64,000 nucleotides of DNA, from NCBI RefSeq assembly GCF_900100175.1, contig NZ_FNEM01000005.1:143679-207678 (forward strand), in the 5' to 3' direction. Each line of letters opens with the position of its first letter. Position 1 is the stretch's first letter. The notes under the pieces were generated by a model. It worked only from the letters and a program-made list of their open reading frames with translations, ran no database searches and was not told the origin of the DNA. Origin of the DNA: Ferrimonas sediminum. GTDB taxonomy: Bacteria; Pseudomonadota; Gammaproteobacteria; Enterobacterales; Shewanellaceae. Position numbers and translations under genes: made by a program. Shown here piece after piece: positions 16,988-26,440 of this stretch.

Positions 16988-19675
16988 TTAGAAAGTGACT
17001 TCTGCAGACAGGTAGAACTCACGGCCAACCACGTTGTAGTAACCGCGGTTGTAGTGAGGCCAGCTTGACTGGGTTTGGTCAATCTCTGGCTCGGCATCAA
17101 ACAGGTTGTTGATACCACCGGTGAAGCGCCAGGCGTCGTAGTTGTAGCTACCCATCAGGTTCACTTCAACATGGCTATCAACCTCAACGTCGAACTCGTC
17201 GTCGATACCCCAGTCGATGAAGTTGTCCTTATTCTGACCGTGGTAGCTGTCGATGTATTTAACCAGCAGGTTAACGCCGATGTCATCGTAGGTCCAACCG
17301 GTGGTGAAGTTGGCACGCAGCTTAGGTGCAGAATCTTCGCCACCCAGTACATCGATAGGATCGGACTCGGCAGTCAACTGCTCTTCCCACTTGGTCAGGA
17401 AGGTCCCGTCCAGAGTGAACTTCAGGTCACCCAGGTTACGGGTTTCCAGCAGGTAAGAGGCACTGAAATCGATACCAGAGGTTTCCTGGCTGGACATGTT
17501 GATGGCCTGGGTATTGACCTGCACCAATTCGCCATTGGCATCACGCTCAATCTTGTCGGCAAAGGCATCGGCATGATCCAGAATGTACTGCGCACTCGGA
17601 TCGTTCACCAGATCGTCAATCTCAACACTCCAGTAATCGACGCTCAGGTTCCAACCTTCGTAGTCCCACACCACACCCAGGTTCCAGTTGGTACCGGTTT
17701 CCTCTTTCAGATCCGGGTTGGCACCAATGGTGATTGGCAGGGAATCGATCTTCTGACACTCAGGAGAGTCTGGATCGCCACTGGCTTCACAGCGAGGGGT
17801 ATCGATAACGGTGGAGTAAGCCCGGGTGGGGTCGCCAAACAGACGCTGCATGTCCGGTGCACGGAAGGTTTCCGCGTACAGACCGCGAAGCAGCAGTTCA
17901 TCCATCGGACGGTATTCGAACGACACCTGAGGAGTGAATCGGCCGCCCACATCAGACAGATCGTCGTAGTAGTCGTAACGACCGGCAGCGGTCACCACCA
18001 GCTCATCGATCACCGGAATGGCGAACTCGGCGTAACCGGCATACTGCTTACGGGAACCTTCGGCAGAGCTGCCGCCCTTACCCAGAACACCGCCGATAGA
18101 GGTGAAGGAATCATCGGCGCTGAAGAACCACTCACGGGCGTATTCTACACCGGCCGCGTAGGAGATCGGGCCTGCCGGCAACTCCCAAGCGTCACCGCTG
18201 ATGCCAAAGGAGATCACGCTCAGGGTTGACTCACCGCGCTTGTTGCCCTGGTAGCCCATGGCCGCCGCGTCTTCTGCAGAGATCTCTTCCAGCATGGAGT
18301 GGCCACCGTCGGAAACGATGTAGTCAAACATGCCCTGAACCGTCGGGCTGCCTTCGCTGACGGTATTGACTTTCTGACGGGCAAAAGACCAGCTCAGATC
18401 GTACTCGATCTCTTCGGTCAGGTAACCCTCTAATCCCGTCAGGAAGGAGAAGTTGTTGGTCTCAAAATCGGTACGACGTGGACCCATCTCCAGCAGGCGG
18501 CGGGTGTAGTAGTACTCGCCATCTTCCGCACCGGCAAAATCACCACCGAAGGCGGTAGAGCCTGCGGCGGCAGCGCCGGTAATGGTCTGCTGCATGTCAG
18601 GGAAGTCCTGAGACTTGACGATCACATCGTCACCGACAACATCAAACATGAAGTCGTTGTCGCCAAAGGTCGCCGGCTCGATCTCGGTGTACACCTCGGA
18701 GTGGGTGTAATCCATGCGGCCGTACAGCTGGTGATCCGCACTCAGCTCGCGGGTGAAGTTGATCATGGTGGACAGGCGCTGCTGTTCCGGCATGAAATCA
18801 CGCATCTGCGAACGATCGAAGCCACAACGGCCATCATCGCGGAACTTCAGCCCACGATCGGTACACTCTTCCTGGCTCAGAGTCTCACGAACGCTGTCAT
18901 CAGGGTTGTACAGGGTCGCGCCGTAGGAGCTGTAGCCGGCGTAGGCATTGCCAGGAATAAGATCCGTGCCCCACTCTGGGCGATCGGTACCTTTCAGCGC
19001 TTCCCGATCATCGTATTCCACGAAGAAGGTCACGTTGGAGGAATCGTTACTGGTACCGGTCAGGAAGGAGATGTTGTTGCGCTGCATCCCGCCATCTTCG
19101 GTATCGCTGAAGCGATACTTAACCGTAGTTTCATCGACATCTTTCTTCAGGATGATGTTAATTACACCGCCCATGGCGTCGGAACCATAGATCGCAGAGG
19201 CACCTGTGGTCAGGATCTCAATACGCTCAATGGCGCCCAGTGGCATATTGGCGGTATCTACGAAGTTGTCGGTACCACCCGCGGCAAATGGGTATTTAGG
19301 CACACGTTTGCCGTTGATCAGGGTCAGAACACGACCGGCACCAACACCACGCAGGTTTACGGAAGAGGCCGCAGGAGTAAAACCGTGAACCTCTTGCTGG
19401 CTCATGGAGCCACCGGAGTTCTGAGACAGGTTGTCCAGTACATCCTGTACAGAGTTAAAGCCGCCCTTTTCAATGCTCTCTGAACTGATCACAACCAGTG
19501 GAGAGGCGGTCTCCATATCGGTACGCTTAATGCGTGAACCGGTTACTTCAATGCGTTCTACGTCTTGACTTACTTCTTCTTCAGCAACAGCCACGCCGCT
19601 CACCAAAGTCGCGGTTGCCAAAGTGCCCAGCAACGCTCCCTTAACTGCTCGTGACACAATCGATTGCATCATCAT
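16988..19675 (-). CDS. TonB-dependent outer-membrane receptor 1
   Basis: A receptor of about 895 residues. I start at the first ATG of an ATGATGATG run (19675), because GGAGA lies eight bases upstream; an earlier ATG at 19690 overlaps that ribosome-binding site. A signal peptide (RAVKGALLGTLATATL, ending VAVAEE) precedes a TonB-box-like ERIEVTGSR segment and a plug domain (NLRGVGAGRVLTLINGKRVP, then IEILTTGASAIYGSDAMGGVINII). A 22-strand barrel ends in aromatic Phe (YLSAEVTF). Extracellular loops contain cysteine pairs, which suggests disulfide-stabilised loops. Receptors of this type in marine gammaproteobacteria import peptides, oligosaccharides or other large nutrients rather than only siderophores. 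No Fur box is visible upstream; a CRP-like site is. Confidence 0.94.
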   Translation of the reverse strand: MMMQSIVSRAVKGALLGTLATATLVSGVAVAEEEVSQDVERIEVTGSRIKRTDMETASPLVVISSESIEKGGFNSVQDVLDNLSQNSGGSMSQQEVHGFTPAASSVNLRGVGAGRVLTLINGKRVPKYPFAAGGTDNFVDTANMPLGAIERIEILTTGASAIYGSDAMGGVINIILKKDVDETTVKYRFSDTEDGGMQRNNISFLTGTSNDSSNVTFFVEYDDREALKGTDRPEWGTDLIPGNAYAGYSSYGATLYNPDDSVRETLSQEECTDRGLKFRDDGRCGFDRSQMRDFMPEQQRLSTMINFTRELSADHQLYGRMDYTHSEVYTEIEPATFGDNDFMFDVVGDDVIVKSQDFPDMQQTITGAAAAGSTAFGGDFAGAEDGEYYYTRRLLEMGPRRTDFETNNFSFLTGLEGYLTEEIEYDLSWSFARQKVNTVSEGSPTVQGMFDYIVSDGGHSMLEEISAEDAAAMGYQGNKRGESTLSVISFGISGDAWELPAGPISYAAGVEYAREWFFSADDSFTSIGGVLGKGGSSAEGSRKQYAGYAEFAIPVIDELVVTAAGRYDYYDDLSDVGGRFTPQVSFEYRPMDELLLRGLYAETFRAPDMQRLFGDPTRAYSTVIDTPRCEASGDPDSPECQKIDSLPITIGANPDLKEETGTNWNLGVVWDYEGWNLSVDYWSVEIDDLVNDPSAQYILDHADAFADKIERDANGELVQVNTQAINMSSQETSGIDFSASYLLETRNLGDLKFTLDGTFLTKWEEQLTAESDPIDVLGGEDSAPKLRANFTTGWTYDDIGVNLLVKYIDSYHGQNKDNFIDWGIDDEFDVEVDSHVEVNLMGSYNYDAWRFTGGINNLFDAEPEIDQTQSSWPHYNRGYYNVVGREFYLSAEVTF

Positions 19676-19781
19676 CGTTATTATCTCCATTTAGCGACTT
19701 TGCGCTAATACATCTGATTAATTGTTATGCAAAGGTTACTCCAACCTCGCGATGATGCTGCAATTAATACCAGTCTGTGTC

Positions 19782-19797
19782 AGTGATCCACGTCACA
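19782..19797. promoter_or_regulatory. Candidate CRP binding site upstream of receptor 1
   Basis: AGTGATCCACGTCACA matches the CRP core TGTGA-N6-TCACA at all positions except the first base. It lies about 107 bases upstream of the receptor 1 start codon, a reasonable distance for class I or II activation depending on the unseen transcription start. CRP control of catabolic TonB-dependent receptors is common; binding here is inferred. Confidence 0.5.
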
Positions 19798-20171
19798 CCC
19801 AATTTATTAACAAAAGGTTGAATCTGTCACCACAATGTAAAGTTAACCACCAATTGGAACCACCAATGTGATTACTGAACAGCTTGGGACAAACAAGTTA
19901 AGCAGGTTATTGATATGTAAATAGCTAAGGAGATGATAAGGGAGTGTTCTAAAAATTAAATTTCATTCAAAAACTGACTGCTCGAAAAAACGGCTATCGA
20001 GAAAGGAGTTTCTTTAGTGATTACAACTAGGAAGATCTAAATTCGAGCAAATAACAGACAGGACAGATTGTGGCGATAGCGCATCTGTCTCGGCAGTGAT
20101 TTCAGACTAGCTATTAAGCAGTACTATTTTACATTTTTAGACAATCATCATCGCCACTGATCAATATCAGG

Positions 20172-20198
20172 AAAAAAGCCCCCAATGTGGGGGCTTTT
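20172..20198 (-). terminator. Intrinsic terminator after receptor 2
   Basis: AAAAGCCCCC/GGGGGCTTTT stem with a short AATG-like loop and a six-base A-run giving a T-run on the minus strand. It lies about 53 bases beyond the receptor 2 stop. Confidence 0.9.
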
Positions 20199-20250
20199 AT
20201 TACCGACTGCGTTGTCTATTCACCGAATATCACTCGCAGTGTGGTGGTCT

Positions 20251-22869
20251 TTAGAATGACTGGTTGATGGTCAGGAAGTAGGTGCGACCCAGAACATCGT
20301 ACAGACCGGTGTTAACATCACGGTAATCACTGAAACCGTCGTACCAGGTTGGCGCCTGCTTATCGAAGACGTTGTTCACGCCCACAGTCACGGAACCATT
20401 CCAGTCGTGGTTGTAGCTGAACTGTACGTTGTGCTTGAAGTAGCTAGGGATATCAGCCAGGTAAGTCACACCGTACTCTTCGTTACCAGAATCCTGGGCA
20501 CCGATGTAGGTGGTCGCCCACGCCGCACCGAAGTCTTCGTACGCCCAGTTCAGGGTGGCATTACCACGCCACTGAGGCTTGTCCTGCAGGCCGGCTTCGT
20601 CGAACCAGTCAGAGTCAGCCTTGGCCTTGGTCTTGTACTCAATCACGTGGGACAGCTCAACCTTAACCGAGAAGTCACCGAAATCGGTATCTTGATTGAA
20701 GTTGGTCACGAAATCGAAACCAGAGGTCTCCAGGCCACCCAGGTTACGGTACTGACTGTGGATGGTGTCAATCTGGCCATTGGCATCACGAACGATGAAC
20801 TCGGAGCTACCGGAATCCTGCTCTTCGCGAATCAGATCCGCGACATCAACCACTTCAATCTTGTTGTCGTAGGTGATCTCGAAGTAGGACATCTCGAAGC
20901 TCAGGTTATCCAGAGCACTCCAGACAAAGCCCAGGGTCAGAGAGTCGCCCTCTTCCGCTTCCAGGTCAGGGTTACCACCGTACAGGGTCTTGTGCTGCTG
21001 GCTGGCAGTACAGTAGTTCTCATCGGTGTTATCGGCACACCATACGGTATCCAGGGCACGCTCGAAGCTCAGCGCTTCACCGGCAAACATCTCGCCCATG
21101 TTCGGCGCACGGAAGGACTCGCCCCAGCTTGCACGAATCAACAGGTCATCGATAGGACGCCAGCTCACACCAATCTTGGGAACGGTGTTGGAGAAGGTAG
21201 AAGACGCATGGCCACTGGCGATGTCACCGGACTGCTCGTAACGCTCGTAACGCAGCGCGGCGGAGATGTCGACATTACCTGGCAGGCTGGACTGAAGCTC
21301 GAAGTACGCCGAGGTGCGATCCCGCTCGGCATCGACGTCATCACCACCGGAACCACCGGAGATGATGCCCGCCGCAGACTGTGGGTCACCGGTCTGGACA
21401 AACTCGATCATTTCGTACTCGGCGCCCACCAGGCCGGCAACGGACACGGAACCGTTATCGAAGATGGAACCGGACACCAGACCGTCAATCTGGGTGCTGT
21501 TAAACTGGCCCTGGTACACACCGGTGTGGGACGCCTGAGTATACATATCAGTCATCATGGCATCCCAAGCTTCGTAGCTCATGCCGGTGGTGTTAAAGAT
21601 GTCGTACTCGCCAGAGTCAATCAGATCCTGAATGATGTTGTCGTTGATCAGGTTTTCATTGAAGCTGTTGGTGGTCGAGCGGGTGTGCTGGGCATTGATT
21701 TCCCAGTCCAGGCCATCGGCCACGTCCACATAGCCGGCCAGACCCAACAGCATATCGATGCTGTTGTTTTCCGTCAGGGTGTCACGCTCACCGGTTTGGG
21801 CGGAGCGCATGTACAACTTCATGTCTTCGCCAAGCGGGTTCAAGGCGTTGTCGGCAGACATGGTCGGCTGGTTGGTGGACACCGGGGTACCGGCGTAACG
21901 GGTATTGGTCTCGCTCAGGCTGGCCGAGGCACGACCGATCAACTCGAGGTTATCGGCCAGCTCGTAGTTGAAGTTAGACAGCATGGTGTTCTTGTTGACG
22001 TTACCAAACAGCTTGGTCACTTCACCGTAGCTGTAGAAACAGCGGCCCACATTGTTACCATCGGTACCGTCGATGGTGTTCGGCGTCTGGGCACACAGAT
22101 CGCTGTTGCTGTAGTAGCTGCCGTCAGCCAGTTTACCGTTCGGTGAGGAGCTGTAGGAGCTGGCGCCCAACTCTGACCAGATGTCGGCATCATAGACGGA
22201 AGCGGTATCGTAGTGCTCAAAGGTAAAGGTGATGTTGCCCTTGTCACTGCTGTAACCGGTGGTGATGGACGCACGGTTGGATTCGCCACCATCCACTTCC
22301 GGCACTTCGCCGGTATAGGTGACTTCTACGCCCTCGAAGTCTTTCTTGGTGATGATGTTGATCACGCCGGCAACCGCGTCAGAGCCGTACACCGCAGACG
22401 CACCGTCACGCAGGATTTCAATGCGCTCAACAATCGCCATCGGGATGCTGGAGGTATCGGCAACGGTACCGGAGCTGGAGCTGGTACCCGGCATACGGCG
22501 TCCGTCCAGCAGGATCAGAGTAGCCTGTGAGCCCAGGCCACGCAGGTTAACGTCGCTGGTCGCGCTGGCGCCAGCACCATAACCAGACATGCCGCGCCAG
22601 GAACCGAAGCTGTTCACACTTGCGTTATTCAAAACATCGGCAACAGAAGTTTCACCTGTCACTTTAATGTCCGCAGCGGTAATCACCGTTACTGGTGAAG
22701 AGGTTTCGATATCAACTTGCTTGATTCGAGAACCGGTTACCTGGATGCGTTCCACTTCGTCATCGACACCGTCTTCTGCAACAGCGTTGAATCCCGTTAA
22801 TGCAGTTGCACCGGCAGCCAACAACATGGCGCGGCGAACAGCCTTAGAAACAGTCGAATGGGTTGTCAT
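20251..22869 (-). CDS. TonB-dependent outer-membrane receptor 2
   Basis: An 872-residue receptor with a GGGAG ribosome-binding site seven bases before the ATG. It has a signal peptide (VRRAMLLAAGATALTGFNAVA), a TonB-box-like VERIQVTGSRIK segment, and a plug with NLRGLGSQATLILLDGRRMP and IEILRDGASAVYGSDAVAGVINII. A long beta-barrel follows, ending YFLTINQSF with terminal Phe for BAM recognition. Its N-terminal half closely parallels the other three receptors in the window, so these are paralogues, but the extracellular regions differ. It is monocistronic. Substrate unknown; lack of a Fur-like box argues against pure iron control. It probably depends on the TonB2 system encoded about 7 kb away. 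Confidence 0.94.
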   Translation of the reverse strand: MTTHSTVSKAVRRAMLLAAGATALTGFNAVAEDGVDDEVERIQVTGSRIKQVDIETSSPVTVITAADIKVTGETSVADVLNNASVNSFGSWRGMSGYGAGASATSDVNLRGLGSQATLILLDGRRMPGTSSSSGTVADTSSIPMAIVERIEILRDGASAVYGSDAVAGVINIITKKDFEGVEVTYTGEVPEVDGGESNRASITTGYSSDKGNITFTFEHYDTASVYDADIWSELGASSYSSSPNGKLADGSYYSNSDLCAQTPNTIDGTDGNNVGRCFYSYGEVTKLFGNVNKNTMLSNFNYELADNLELIGRASASLSETNTRYAGTPVSTNQPTMSADNALNPLGEDMKLYMRSAQTGERDTLTENNSIDMLLGLAGYVDVADGLDWEINAQHTRSTTNSFNENLINDNIIQDLIDSGEYDIFNTTGMSYEAWDAMMTDMYTQASHTGVYQGQFNSTQIDGLVSGSIFDNGSVSVAGLVGAEYEMIEFVQTGDPQSAAGIISGGSGGDDVDAERDRTSAYFELQSSLPGNVDISAALRYERYEQSGDIASGHASSTFSNTVPKIGVSWRPIDDLLIRASWGESFRAPNMGEMFAGEALSFERALDTVWCADNTDENYCTASQQHKTLYGGNPDLEAEEGDSLTLGFVWSALDNLSFEMSYFEITYDNKIEVVDVADLIREEQDSGSSEFIVRDANGQIDTIHSQYRNLGGLETSGFDFVTNFNQDTDFGDFSVKVELSHVIEYKTKAKADSDWFDEAGLQDKPQWRGNATLNWAYEDFGAAWATTYIGAQDSGNEEYGVTYLADIPSYFKHNVQFSYNHDWNGSVTVGVNNVFDKQAPTWYDGFSDYRDVNTGLYDVLGRTYFLTINQSF

Positions 22870-23142
22870 TATAATTCTCCCTGAATAGCGCCTTTCAAAT
22901 AATGAAGGCGCCTAATTATTCATTTTTGTTGATAAAGAGTTATGCACTCTTTGTTAAATGCTGCACCGAGGAGCAACATTGTGTCAACCTAACAACTGTT
23001 TATGAAATGTTAAAAATGTATCAACTGTGTTTATCAAGGATCGAATTTTAAACAGAGGGGCTGCCACACCACTCACAAAAGCGGTAATTCAGGGTAAATA
23101 ACAGGGGATTTCGACAAAAATAAAGTAACAAAAGCGCAACAA

Positions 23143-23158
23143 AAAAGATCGATCTTTT
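23143..23158. repeat. 16-bp perfect palindrome
   Basis: AAAAGATCGATCTTTT is its own reverse complement. It lies about 275 bases upstream of the receptor 2 start codon in AT-rich DNA and could be an operator; no known regulator is assigned. Confidence 0.45.
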
Positions 23159-23172
23159 ATGTAAATATTGCG

Positions 23173-23194
23173 ATAACTAAAGATGATTAGTTAT
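23173..23194. repeat. Operator-like inverted repeat
   Basis: Arms ATAACTAA and TTAGTTAT are separated by six bases (AGATGA). The dyad is 15 bases from the 16-bp palindrome and about 305 bases upstream of receptor 2. The geometry fits binding of a dimeric regulator; identity unknown. Confidence 0.45.
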
Positions 23195-23520
23195 TCGTGC
23201 CCACAGAGAATATGTTCGAGAACGCCAGACCGGTCGAGATCAAATATTGTTCGAGCTTTGTGACCGATGCAGCATTTCGCCAAAAGAGAGTGAAATAGTA
23301 GATAACACCAAGAACGAAGATTGTACTGGCATGAAACAGGCAGCCAATTAAAGCAGCAACGCAATTTAAATCAGCAGAGGATGATTTAACAACGCAATGT
23401 GGCTACCCTCCCCACCCGCAGTGAAAGCTCACAATCCCGGTGATAAATGTGATCCAGCCACCCGGGCGGTGATTAAACGCACAAAATTAACCCGCCCAGG
23501 CTCGTTGCCCACCCAGGCAC

Positions 23521-23548
23521 AAAAAAGGGGCAGCGTCCGCTGCCCCTA
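23521..23548 (-). terminator. Intrinsic terminator after receptor 3
   Basis: GGGGCAGCG/CGCTGCCCC stem preceded on the plus strand by six A residues, hence followed by a T-run in the minus-strand transcript. It begins 17 bases after the receptor 3 stop. Confidence 0.92.
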
Positions 23549-23564
23549 TCAATCACTCCCCAGC

Positions 23565-26081
23565 TTAGAAACGGACCGACACACCACCAAAGTAGGTGCG
23601 ACCGATGGTCTCGTATACCTCGGGCACGGTGCCTGCATCGTTGCCGTAAGGAACCATCGGCGGCTCCTCATTGGTCAGATTACGAACGCCGATGGTGGCG
23701 CTGACGGAATCATTAAAGAAGTAAGTCCCCGACACGTTGTGATAGGTAATGGAGTCGATCTTCTCTCCGGAGTTAATCTCGTCCATGGAGCCGATGTAAC
23801 GGGCGGAATAGAGTACCGAGAAGTCATCGTAAGCGGCCGTCAGGCTAAAGTTATTCTTCACCTCGGCATAACCGCCGAACATTCCCCCGACGGTACCGGT
23901 GTAGTCCACACCATCCTGCTCAAACTCAATCAGGTAGGTCAGATCGTTGTTGATGCGCCAGTCCAGCCCCAAAGCCTCAAAGCTGTAATGAGCATTGAAA
24001 TCCACACCACTGGTGTCCTGGTAACCAACGTTGGTGAGCGGGTTGGTCAGATTCTCCAGGTTGCCATCGGGAGTGATCTGGAAGGTTTCACAGGCGGTGG
24101 TGTCCCCTTTGTAACACGCATCCAGGCCAGCCTGAACGTCCATACGGGCAATGGCGTTATCGATCTTGAATGACCAGTAATCCAGGGTAAACGACAAACC
24201 ATCCACGTAACTTGGTGCATACACCAGACCCACGGTCAGAGAGTCAGACTCTTCCGCCTGCAGATCTTCATCCGAGGTGTAGTTCACCAGAATCTGTGCA
24301 TCCTGAGCGTTGCCCCACGGGTCGATGAGGTAATCGTAGGAGCCGGTGTTGCCACCGTACAGCTCGGACACGTTTGGCGCCCGGAAACCGGTAGCCACCA
24401 CACCACGCAGCATCAAGTCATCGGTCGCTTCCCAGGTCAGGCCCACTTTCCAGGTAGTGGCGCCACCAAAGGTGTTGTACTCGTCGTAGCGCAGCGCGAA
24501 CTCGGCTGTCAACGAATCGGTAACCGGAATCGCCACCTCCTCGTAGATAGAGAAGACGTTGTAATCGCCGTCGGTCGGATCCTGCTGGGCCGCAGTACCT
24601 TCACCGGCAACAATCACCGGATCCGGGTTGTAATACCCACTTTCGTAACGGTACTCGGCGCCCAGGGCGAAGGAGACCATCCCCGCATCCACTTCAAACA
24701 GGTCACCGCTGATAACACCGGCAACGATGTGTTGATCGTTACCACCGTCGTTGGTTTCAACAAAGGAGATGTCATCGACGTAACCGGCGATGTCTTCCGG
24801 GTTGCCACTGAACCAGTCAGCCTGGTTGGCATAGATGGAGTTTTCCATCTTAACGGCATTGATGGAGTTCTTCACCCGGGTATCGGCGCGGTTACGGCCA
24901 TAGGTGTAGGACAGGTCCCAATCCATGCCTTCGTTGATGTCTGCCACGCCGGATAGGCCCGCAGAGGCGCGAAGGGTATCGGTTTCCTGCTCGTAGATAC
25001 GAGGTCCTGCTTCCACCATCCGGCGGCGGTAGTTGATTCGGCCGGTGTCATCGGCGGCGATGCCGGCGGCCAGCATCTCATCGGTGAGGGTCACGCAACG
25101 TTCCGGATCCACGCCCTCTTCGCCGCACACATCCAGCATCACGTCCGCCGGTTGGGGGGCCATCTGCTGGCTGGATTCACGACGGGTATAGAGCACGTCG
25201 GCGGTAAACACCATCTCATTGTCCAGCTCCTGGGTGGTGTTGGCAAACAAGCTGTACTTGGTGCTTGGCGTCTGCAGGTAGCTGTCTTCGGTGTAGTCGT
25301 AACCGCTGTCTCGCTCTTTCCAGCTGCCATCTTCATTTGGCACGTAGCCGCCCAAAGAGCCGCCGGGAACAAAGGAGCTGGCCCCTGGCGGTACCCAGGC
25401 GCGATCCGCCTGCATCACCTCACCACGATCGGTATAGGAGAAACCGACCGTGTAGTTGCCGCTGTCCGTTGAGGTGCCATAGAGTGCGGAGATCTCGATG
25501 TTTTCGCCGTCACTCTCCTCGGTGATGTCACCGTTAACATCAAACTGGAAGCCTTCAAAATCGGTTTTGGTGATGATGTTCACCACACCGGCAATGGCAT
25601 CAGAGCCGTACACCGCAGACGCACCATCTTTCAATACTTCGATACGTTGAATCATGGCCACAGGGATGGTATTCAGATCCACCGCACTGTCGGCGCCGGA
25701 GCCGGAATTCACCATGCGGCGACCATTGAGCAGCACCAGCGTACGGTTGGCGCCCATGCCGCGAAGATCCACCTGGGCCACACCATCGGCACCGTTGTTG
25801 GTGGTAGAGCCTACCGCCGCCCCGGCCATCGAAGGCTGTGACTGCAACACCTGATCCACCGAGGTGTAACCCTCTGCTTTAATGGTGGCGGAGTCGATCA
25901 CCGTCACCGGTGACGCAGTTTCCATGTCCTGGCGCTGAATACGAGAACCTGTGACCTGAATGCGCTCCACATCCTCCATGCCCTCTTCGGCATTGGCCAT
26001 GCTTACCGCCATCACCGGCGCCATGGCGCCGGCCATCATTCCCAAACGCACGGCTCTAGCCAGAATCGTCTGATTCTTCAT
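23565..26081 (-). CDS. TonB-dependent outer-membrane receptor 3
   Basis: An 838-residue receptor, start supported by AGGGAG upstream of the ATG. The signal peptide (ARAVRLGMMAGAMAPVMAVSMANA) is followed by VERIQVTGSRIQRQDMETASPVTVI, the same motif block as in the other receptors. The plug is intact (VDLRGMGANRTLVLLNGRRM; IEVLKDGASAVYGSDAIAGVVNII) and the barrel ends YFGGVSVRF. A cysteine pair (CGEEGVDPERC) lies in a predicted loop near residue 320. Its closest relative in the window is receptor 4 by plug sequence. The gene directly upstream in transcription order is a DUF885 peptidase lipoprotein, which makes peptide import a plausible but unproven role. Confidence 0.94.
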   Translation of the reverse strand: MKNQTILARAVRLGMMAGAMAPVMAVSMANAEEGMEDVERIQVTGSRIQRQDMETASPVTVIDSATIKAEGYTSVDQVLQSQPSMAGAAVGSTTNNGADGVAQVDLRGMGANRTLVLLNGRRMVNSGSGADSAVDLNTIPVAMIQRIEVLKDGASAVYGSDAIAGVVNIITKTDFEGFQFDVNGDITEESDGENIEISALYGTSTDSGNYTVGFSYTDRGEVMQADRAWVPPGASSFVPGGSLGGYVPNEDGSWKERDSGYDYTEDSYLQTPSTKYSLFANTTQELDNEMVFTADVLYTRRESSQQMAPQPADVMLDVCGEEGVDPERCVTLTDEMLAAGIAADDTGRINYRRRMVEAGPRIYEQETDTLRASAGLSGVADINEGMDWDLSYTYGRNRADTRVKNSINAVKMENSIYANQADWFSGNPEDIAGYVDDISFVETNDGGNDQHIVAGVISGDLFEVDAGMVSFALGAEYRYESGYYNPDPVIVAGEGTAAQQDPTDGDYNVFSIYEEVAIPVTDSLTAEFALRYDEYNTFGGATTWKVGLTWEATDDLMLRGVVATGFRAPNVSELYGGNTGSYDYLIDPWGNAQDAQILVNYTSDEDLQAEESDSLTVGLVYAPSYVDGLSFTLDYWSFKIDNAIARMDVQAGLDACYKGDTTACETFQITPDGNLENLTNPLTNVGYQDTSGVDFNAHYSFEALGLDWRINNDLTYLIEFEQDGVDYTGTVGGMFGGYAEVKNNFSLTAAYDDFSVLYSARYIGSMDEINSGEKIDSITYHNVSGTYFFNDSVSATIGVRNLTNEEPPMVPYGNDAGTVPEVYETIGRTYFGGVSVRF

Positions 26082-26440
26082 CCCTTACTCCCTAATGTGC
26101 TTTTTGTTGTAATCGTTAACGGTCCGCCGTTATTTGTTTAATATTCTGCGAACCACACAACGATAGTGTTAAACACCATGAATAAGATCAAGAAACAGAG
26201 TGCTATGCTGCTGTAGCGGCTTTGTTAAACAGAAATTGCGTTTGATGTGACATTCGCATGCGCATACTTTATTCGCAGTTAATTCGCTAGCAAACAAAGA
26301 CTAATCCACTGCACAGCGGAGTTTTATGCAGAGAATTCGACCGTTGAGTCAGATTAACAACTCGTGAGCGGCAAAAAACAAAACCGTGACACAGATCACG
26401 GTTTTGTAAGGGCTAAAACGTTGGGAAAATTTATCAGGGG
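26082..26440. other. Non-coding interval upstream of receptor 3
   Basis: A 359-base gap holding the receptor 3 promoter region and the terminator of the DUF885 gene at 26373-26406. No gene or clear operator found. Confidence 0.7.
26373..26406 (-). terminator. Intrinsic terminator after DUF885 gene
   Basis: A perfect 11-base-pair stem (CAAAACCGTGA with TCACGGTTTTG) and a six-base loop, followed by six T residues on the minus strand. The inner part also resembles a CRP core (GTGA-N6-TCAC), but the adjacent T-run makes terminator the better reading. Confidence 0.88.

Larger units (their letters stand above)
19676..20250. other. Non-coding interval between receptors 1 and 2
   Basis: AT-rich spacer of 575 bases with no credible gene. 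It holds the receptor 1 promoter region, a CRP-like palindrome at 19782-19797, and the terminator of receptor 2 near its right end. The middle part (19,850-20,150) shows nothing I can name. Confidence 0.7.
22870..23564. other. Non-coding interval between receptors 2 and 3
   Basis: An AT-rich gap of 695 bases. It contains a 16-base perfect palindrome at 23143-23158, an inverted repeat with 8-base arms at 23173-23194, and the receptor 3 terminator at its right end. The plus-strand open frame that begins near 23397 mostly lies antisense to receptor 3 and is not a credible gene. Confidence 0.7.

Noticed and set aside
20407-22146. 579-codon plus-strand frame antisense to receptor 2
   Set aside because: Shadow frame; the minus-strand receptor is unambiguous.
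26385-26400. CRP-like GTGA-N6-TCAC in the DUF885 terminator
   Set aside because: The dyad is part of an 11-base-pair stem directly followed by a T-run on the minus strand, so a terminator is the simpler reading; distance to receptor 3 is over 300 bases.
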